Source of the DNA: Woeseia sp037968755
GTDB lineage: Bacteria; Pseudomonadota; Gammaproteobacteria; Steroidobacterales; Woeseiaceae
Length of the DNA: 64,000 nt
Direction: 5' to 3'
NCBI GenBank assembly: GCA_037968755.1
Contig: JBBKWB010000177.1
Coordinates: 15,907-79,906, forward strand
The notes under the pieces are model-generated. The model was not told the origin of the DNA. It made no database searches and was given only the letters and a program-made list of their open reading frames with translations. Position 1 is the stretch's first letter; each line of letters begins with the position of its first letter. The translations under genes and the position numbers were made by a program. Shown here in pieces: positions 62,931 to 64,000 of the stretch.

Positions 62931-64000
62931 ATGCGAGCGCTCATTTCGGCAATTTGTCTGTTAGGTACTTTTCTGACTTCGGGAATAGCGGTGACGGAAG
63001 CCGCGGAACCCCTTGCACTAAGTAATGTGCATGTCTTCGACGGTGTGCATAACCGCATAACCCGCGATGCGGTAGTACTGGTAGCCGACGGCCGCATCGA
63101 GCGCGTCGGCAAAGGCATCGCGATACCGGACGGATATGAACGGATCGACGGCGGTGGTAACTACCTGATGCCGGGACTGTTCGATGTGCATACTCACCTG
63201 GCTGATCTTGCCTCGGCAGAACGTGCGCTTGAATCCGGTGTGACCACTGTGCGCTCCGCGAGTGTGGACGCCTTTCAGGATGTCGCATTCCGCGAACTCG
63301 TACGTGCCGGAAAAGTGGCGGGCCCCGACATGTTGGCGGCGGGCGTCTACGTTACGCCGAATCTTGGCGACTCAATACTTGCTGATCCACGACTCGCTGC
63401 ACTCAGCGATGGCGTAAACAGCGACGACGAACTGCGTTTGCTGGTTCAGGTAAACGCTGATCGCGGAGCGGATGTCATAAAGACCCGCGGAACCGAACGT
63501 GCCGGTCTGCCGGACACTGACCCGCGCCAGCAGGTGTACACAGAACAGCAGCTTAAAGTTGTAGTGGACGAAGCGGCACGCCTCGGTATGCCGGTGCTGG
63601 TCCACGCACACGGCGACGAAGGCGCTCGTGCCGCAGTACTCGCTGGTGCGCGCAGCATTGATCACGGGACGTATTTGTCGGAAGAAACCCTGCGATTAAT
63701 GAAAGCGCGTGGCACCTGGTTCGTTCCAACCTGGGTGACGATGGATGAGATGAACGAGGAACAGTACGACTACGTATTGCGCCTGCGCGGTAAACACATG
63801 GTGCCGCATCTCGAGGAGGCCATCCGCATCGCACATCGCCTTGGCGTAAAAATTGCGACTGGCGCCGATAACTCCTACCAATACGAATCCATCAATCGGA
63901 TTGCGTTCGAGGTGGAAGCATTCGTGCGTCTCGGCATGAGCAACTTCGAGGCACTGCAGACCGCCACCGTGAATTCTGCCGAGCTGCTGGACTTAGGCGC
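62931..64000 (+). CDS. Exported amidohydrolase family protein (3' end outside window)
   Basis: The reading frame is open from ATG 62931 to the window end (356 codons), so it is partial. GGGGGAG-like sequence (AAGGGGGAG) precedes the start. A signal peptide is followed by DGRIERVGKGIAIPDGY, then PGLFDVHTHLAD (metal ligands His87 and His89), a KTRGTE segment for the carboxylated Lys, VLVHAHGDEGA and SIDHGTYL for further ligands, and TGADNSYQ for the final Asp. This pattern is the imidazolonepropionase/Xaa-Pro dipeptidase-like amidohydrolase clan. The substrate is unknown. Confidence 0.9.
   Translation, partial: MRALISAICLLGTFLTSGIAVTEAAEPLALSNVHVFDGVHNRITRDAVVLVADGRIERVGKGIAIPDGYERIDGGGNYLMPGLFDVHTHLADLASAERALESGVTTVRSASVDAFQDVAFRELVRAGKVAGPDMLAAGVYVTPNLGDSILADPRLAALSDGVNSDDELRLLVQVNADRGADVIKTRGTERAGLPDTDPRQQVYTEQQLKVVVDEAARLGMPVLVHAHGDEGARAAVLAGARSIDHGTYLSEETLRLMKARGTWFVPTWVTMDEMNEEQYDYVLRLRGKHMVPHLEEAIRIAHRLGVKIATGADNSYQYESINRIAFEVEAFVRLGMSNFEALQTATVNSAELLDLG

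Noticed and set aside
1..64000. CRISPR arrays, tRNAs, rRNAs, prophage or transposase genes
   Set aside because: No regularly spaced repeats, cloverleaf sequences, conserved rRNA stretches, or integrase/transposase motifs were found on reading both strands.

Overview
This 64 kb window looks like chromosomal DNA of a free-living, aerobic gammaproteobacterium of moderately high GC. The evidence is GreB, a YdbH/YnbE/YdbL-type envelope locus, E. coli-like ynjBCDF genes, FadH, SpeA and two large TonB-dependent receptors. The exported hydrolases and numerous LysR regulators would suit a marine benthic lineage such as Woeseiales or a relative, but that placement is an inference. I see no rRNA, tRNA, CRISPR array, insertion sequence, integron or phage genes. 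Coding density is high and many genes overlap by 1-4 bases (ATGA, TGATG), so the window reads as a string of short, translationally coupled operons.

Layout. 1-2 kb: a rhodanese/DoxX operon divergent from a LysR regulator. 2-12 kb (minus strand): a TonB-dependent receptor, the ABC importer ynjB-ynjC-ynjD, the CDP-alcohol phosphatidyltransferase ynjF, then a TVP38/TMEM64-flavin oxidoreductase fusion and a sterol-desaturase-like membrane hydroxylase. 12-16 kb: small envelope proteins, greB, a methyltransferase-like protein and a bactofilin. 16-26 kb: a decayed TPR gene, fadH, a class D beta-lactamase, a nucleotide-transporter-like protein, a cytochrome c pair with a LysR regulator, yjdM and a 44-residue DUF3096 protein. 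26-31 kb: a ydbH-like gene with a fused ynbE-ydbL-like lipoprotein, then an amidoligase/glutamine-amidotransferase/YqaA operon. 31-39 kb: an AI-2E family transporter, a YhiN flavoprotein, an exported cyclase and a signalling cluster (histidine kinase, NarL-type regulator, receiver-only protein, and a decayed hybrid kinase retaining linker, receiver start and HPt). 39-50 kb: an FdhF/YdeP molybdo-oxidoreductase, a Tat-exported M20 homologue with an altered active site, a DUF819 membrane protein, an M28 peptidase and a second TonB receptor. 50-54 kb: photolyase, a TetR regulator with a candidate operator, and a Tat-exported amine-oxidase-like flavoprotein. 54-59 kb: a four-gene polyamine operon. 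59-64 kb: a TPR protein, a LysR regulator, an MFS transporter and an amidohydrolase cut by the window end.

How the genes work together. The clearest pathway is the polyamine operon: SpeA makes agmatine, AguA makes N-carbamoylputrescine and AguB makes putrescine, while a deoxyhypusine-synthase-family enzyme sits in the same transcript and probably makes homospermidine. The least understood systems are (i) the receptor/ynjBCDF/TVP38-oxidoreductase block, which parallels the uncharacterised ydjXYZ-ynjABCDEF region of E. coli and looks like uptake plus membrane-lipid chemistry for an unknown substrate, and (ii) the amidoligase/amidotransferase/YqaA operon, predicted to make and break an unknown amide bond.
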